Positions 61,794 to 64,000 of a DNA stretch of 64,000 nucleotides are shown here, one piece after another. The stretch comes from Bacillota bacterium. GTDB taxonomy: Bacteria; Bacillota; Sulfobacillia; Sulfobacillales; Sulfobacillaceae. The position numbers and the translations under genes were made by a program. How positions within the stretch are numbered: the stretch's first letter is position 1; each line of letters starts with the position of its first letter. The notes beneath the pieces were generated by a model. That model saw only the letters and a list, made by a program, of their open reading frames with translations, was not told where the DNA came from and searched no databases. The stretch covers positions 1 through 64,000 of the forward strand of contig JAJYHT010000057.1 of NCBI GenBank assembly GCA_021784595.1, in the 5' to 3' direction.

Positions 61794-62332
61794 TAGGTGG
61801 CATCCTCTAACCCTAACGGCAAGTCTACTTCCATGACGCCTTTTACAAGGTCGACTTGCTGCACCACAGACCGTAGAGCAGGAATTAAAAGAGGTTTAGC
61901 CTCCTTGCGCTCCACCTGAAATAAGTCATGATGGCTGCCGGTGCGCACAACCTGCTGCAAGGTTCCTAGCTCTCGACCAGTCTGTCTTTCAACAACCGTC
62001 ATCCCGACCAGTTGGTGCCAGTAGTATTCCCCATCCGGCAAGGGAGGCAAAGACTGTATCGGGATCCAGAGCCGCTGTCCACGCAACAAAAGAGCCTGTT
62101 CACGCGTGACCACGCCTTCCAAGCGCATCAAGACCGTATTCTGGTGAATTCGAGCTTCTTTCACTTTATGCGGCACAGTTTGCTCTTCAAGCCAAATCTC
62201 ATGGCGGTGAAGCAACCGGTCTATAAAGTCCGTGGTCGGATAGATTTTGATCGTGCCGTCAATTCCGTGGGCTCCGACGACTTCGCCGACCTTGACATAA
62301 TCCTTTCTGGATGCAGCCGGAACTTTACTCAT
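61793..62332 (-). CDS. rimM: 16S rRNA processing protein RimM
   Basis: A 179-residue 30S maturation factor. The N-terminal domain has [20 protein letters not shown]; the C-terminal PRC barrel has [15 protein letters not shown] and [14 protein letters not shown]. It binds S19 during 30S assembly. It overlaps rpsP by 8 bases; the KH-domain gene (khpA) often found between them in Firmicutes is absent here. Confidence 0.95.
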   Translation of the reverse strand: MSKVPAASRKDYVKVGEVVGAHGIDGTIKIYPTTDFIDRLLHRHEIWLEEQTVPHKVKEARIHQNTVLMRLEGVVTREQALLLRGQRLWIPIQSLPPLPDGEYYWHQLVGMTVVERQTGRELGTLQQVVRTGSHHDLFQVERKEAKPLLIPALRSVVQQVDLVKGVMEVDLPLGLEDAT

Positions 62333-62606
62333 GGACCGCGGCCGTCTGTTTTAGTACGTGAATCTTTTGTAGCACACCTACTTGACGCAATAACGAGCGC
62401 GCGGTATCGGTCGGTTGGGCTCCGTTTTGAATCCATTGCACCGCTTTTTCTTCATCTATTTTTATCACCGCAGGATCTTTGGTGGGATCGTAATAGCCAA
62501 TTTCCTCAATAAAGCGGCCGTCGCGGGGTGATCGAGCATCAGCCACCACGACCCGATAAAACGGATGTTTTTTGGCTCCCATTCGTTTCAGACGAATTTT
62601 TACCAT
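62325..62606 (-). CDS. rpsP: 30S ribosomal protein S16
   Basis: A 93-residue S16. It starts [20 protein letters not shown], followed by [20 protein letters not shown], the standard N-terminus. AAAGGAGG is upstream. It lies 30 bases after ffh and overlaps rimM. Confidence 0.97.
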   Translation of the reverse strand: MVKIRLKRMGAKKHPFYRVVVADARSPRDGRFIEEIGYYDPTKDPAVIKIDEEKAVQWIQNGAQPTDTARSLLRQVGVLQKIHVLKQTAAVHE

Positions 62607-62636
62607 AATATCTTCTGCCTCCTTTCTGAAAGTTTC

Positions 62637-63971
62637 TTAGCGCATCGGGGGAAATGGCAATTTGCCCATTTTCTTGCGACCGCCCGATCCTTTTAATTGA
62701 TGCATCATCTTGCGCATCTCTTGAAATTGTTTTAACAAACGGTTGACTTCTTGCACCGAGGTGCCGCTGCCTGACGCAATGCGCCGGCGCCGGCTCCCGT
62801 CGATAATGTCTGGACGGCGCCGTTCTTTGACTGTCATCGAGTTTAAAATCGCCTCGACACGGACTAAACTGGAATCATCTACCTGGGATTTGAGCTTGTT
62901 CATTTGGCCCATTCCCGGCAACATCTCCATGACCTTGGACAACGGGCCCAGTTTTTTCACCTGATGCAACATGCTTTGAAAGTCCTCTAAATTGAAGGTG
63001 TTGCTGGACATGCGTCCTGCTAGCCGCTCGGTATCGTCTTTATCAAGGGCTCGCTCGGCTTTTTCGATAAGGCTGACCACATCGCCCATGCCTAAAATTC
63101 GCGAAGCCATGCGCTCTGGCTGAAACAACTCTAGGGCGTCAACTTTTTCTCCGGTAGCTACCAGTTTGATTGGCAATTCGGTTACCGCACGAATAGACAG
63201 AGCGGCTCCCCCGCGGGTGTCTCCGTCTAGCTTAGTGAGCACTACGCCAGTTAGCGGCAAGGTTTCTTTGAATGCGTTGGCGACCCGCACGGCGTCCTGT
63301 CCTGTCATAGCATCGACCACCAGCAAGGTTTCATGTGCTGGGACTTTGGCTTGCATCTGTCTCAATTCGTCCATAAGTCCGGAGTCCACGTGCAACCGAC
63401 CTGCCGTATCCACAATGACTACATCGCGTGCCAATTGCCGGCTCTTTTGAATTCCCAACTGAGCCAAATCCACAGCACCCAAGCCCGCTTCGTGTACTAC
63501 TGGCACCCCAATTTGAGCGCCCAATGCTTGGAGCTGGTCCACCGCTGCCGGGCGGTAGATGTCCGCCGCCACCAACAGCGGATGGCGGCCCTGATGATGA
63601 AGCATCAGCGCTAATTTTGCGGCGGTGGTCGTTTTACCCGAGCCTTGCAGTCCCACCAGGTAAATCACCGTGGGCGGGTTGGAGGCCATCTTAATGCGTT
63701 CCACGCTGGTGCCCATCAACTCCGTCAGCCGGTTCCTCACTACACGAATGACACCTTGGTCAGGTGTTAGGCTCTGCAACACATCTTGACCAACTGCATC
63801 GCGTTCGACAGTGGCAAGAAAGTCTTTGACCACCTTAAAATTGACATCGGCCTCTAAAAGAGCTAACCGGACATCGCGCAAGGCCGCTTTAACATCAGCC
63901 TCAGTGAGCCGTCCCTTATTGCGCAGGCGCTTAAAAGTCGATTGCAGTTTTTCGGTAAGGCTTTCAAACAT
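62637..63971 (-). CDS. ffh: Signal recognition particle protein
   Basis: A 444-residue SRP54-type GTPase that delivers nascent membrane and secreted proteins to the translocon. The N domain (residues 1 to about 90) is followed by the G domain with VGLQGSGKTTTAAKLA, VDTAGRLHVD and LTKLDGDTRGGAAL; the methionine-rich M domain ends the chain (MLPGMGQMNKLKS, FQEMRKMMHQLKG). GGAGGAGGGA precedes the ATG. It is the first gene of the leftward core block and is complete in this window. Confidence 0.96.
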   Translation of the reverse strand: MFESLTEKLQSTFKRLRNKGRLTEADVKAALRDVRLALLEADVNFKVVKDFLATVERDAVGQDVLQSLTPDQGVIRVVRNRLTELMGTSVERIKMASNPPTVIYLVGLQGSGKTTTAAKLALMLHHQGRHPLLVAADIYRPAAVDQLQALGAQIGVPVVHEAGLGAVDLAQLGIQKSRQLARDVVIVDTAGRLHVDSGLMDELRQMQAKVPAHETLLVVDAMTGQDAVRVANAFKETLPLTGVVLTKLDGDTRGGAALSIRAVTELPIKLVATGEKVDALELFQPERMASRILGMGDVVSLIEKAERALDKDDTERLAGRMSSNTFNLEDFQSMLHQVKKLGPLSKVMEMLPGMGQMNKLKSQVDDSSLVRVEAILNSMTVKERRRPDIIDGSRRRRIASGSGTSVQEVNRLLKQFQEMRKMMHQLKGSGGRKKMGKLPFPPMR

Positions 63972-64000
63972 CGGAAAGTCCCTCCTCCAATGCCAAATCG

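Noticed and set aside
1-64000. CRISPR arrays, rRNA genes, phage genes
   Set aside because: No regularly spaced repeats, rRNA sequence or phage structural genes were seen on reading both strands.

Overview
The window looks like chromosome of a Sulfobacillus-type acidophilic Gram-positive (Firmicutes). Three things support this: a Firmicutes-ordered core block (ffh-rpsP-rimM-trmD-rplS-lepB-rbgA-rnhB-topA-trmFO-xerC-hslV-hslU-codY), moderately high G+C, and a sulfur-compound molybdoenzyme operon. The genus is an inference, not something the sequence states.

Region 1 (1-10.3 kb) is accessory and decaying. A 6.4-kb Tn3-family transposon (127-6536) has 39-bp inverted ends, tnpR and tnpA, and interrupts an IS66 transposase fragment. 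It carries a two-gene cassette for secreted proteins whose first gene has an in-frame amber codon. A diverged copy of the same cassette lies outside the transposon (8277-9423), and there its first gene has lost its start. A topoisomerase III scrap, a tRNA-like remnant and a broken Phd/VapC toxin-antitoxin pair complete the picture of repeated insertion and decay.

Region 2 (10.6-20.3 kb) is a leftward operon: a cytoplasmic three-subunit molybdopterin oxidoreductase (SoeABC/DMSO-reductase type), a glycosyltransferase-like protein, a thioredoxin-fold oxidoreductase and a TauE/SafE sulfite-exporter-type permease. A CysL-like LysR regulator is divergently transcribed. The thioredoxin-fold gene is read through an in-frame UGA that sits exactly at the first position of its redox CxxC motif, with a hairpin just downstream. 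It is therefore a strong selenoprotein candidate and the most interesting signal in the window.

Region 3 (20.5-34 kb) holds a ThyX-like protein, a DUF2231 membrane protein, an SDR enzyme, a SNF2 helicase/SWIM pair, an NDP-sugar pyrophosphorylase-like protein, an AI-2E transporter, MurJ, and OtsA/OtsB for trehalose. A short plus-strand RNA with its own promoter and terminator sits at 23.9-24.0 kb.

Region 4 (34-43.7 kb) is methionine metabolism. A SAM-I riboswitch with terminator precedes a methionine synthase split into two proteins plus a homocysteine methyltransferase/methylenetetrahydrofolate reductase fusion. Two Cys/Met-metabolism PLP enzymes and an acyl-CoA synthetase follow.

Region 5 (44.3-51.4 kb) is envelope biology: a Wzz/BY-kinase/PHP-phosphatase trio, a GH18 protein with a hairpin over its ribosome site, an LCP ligase, a metallo-hydrolase and a monofunctional transglycosylase. 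Region 6 (51.5-64 kb) is the conserved core block ending in ffh.
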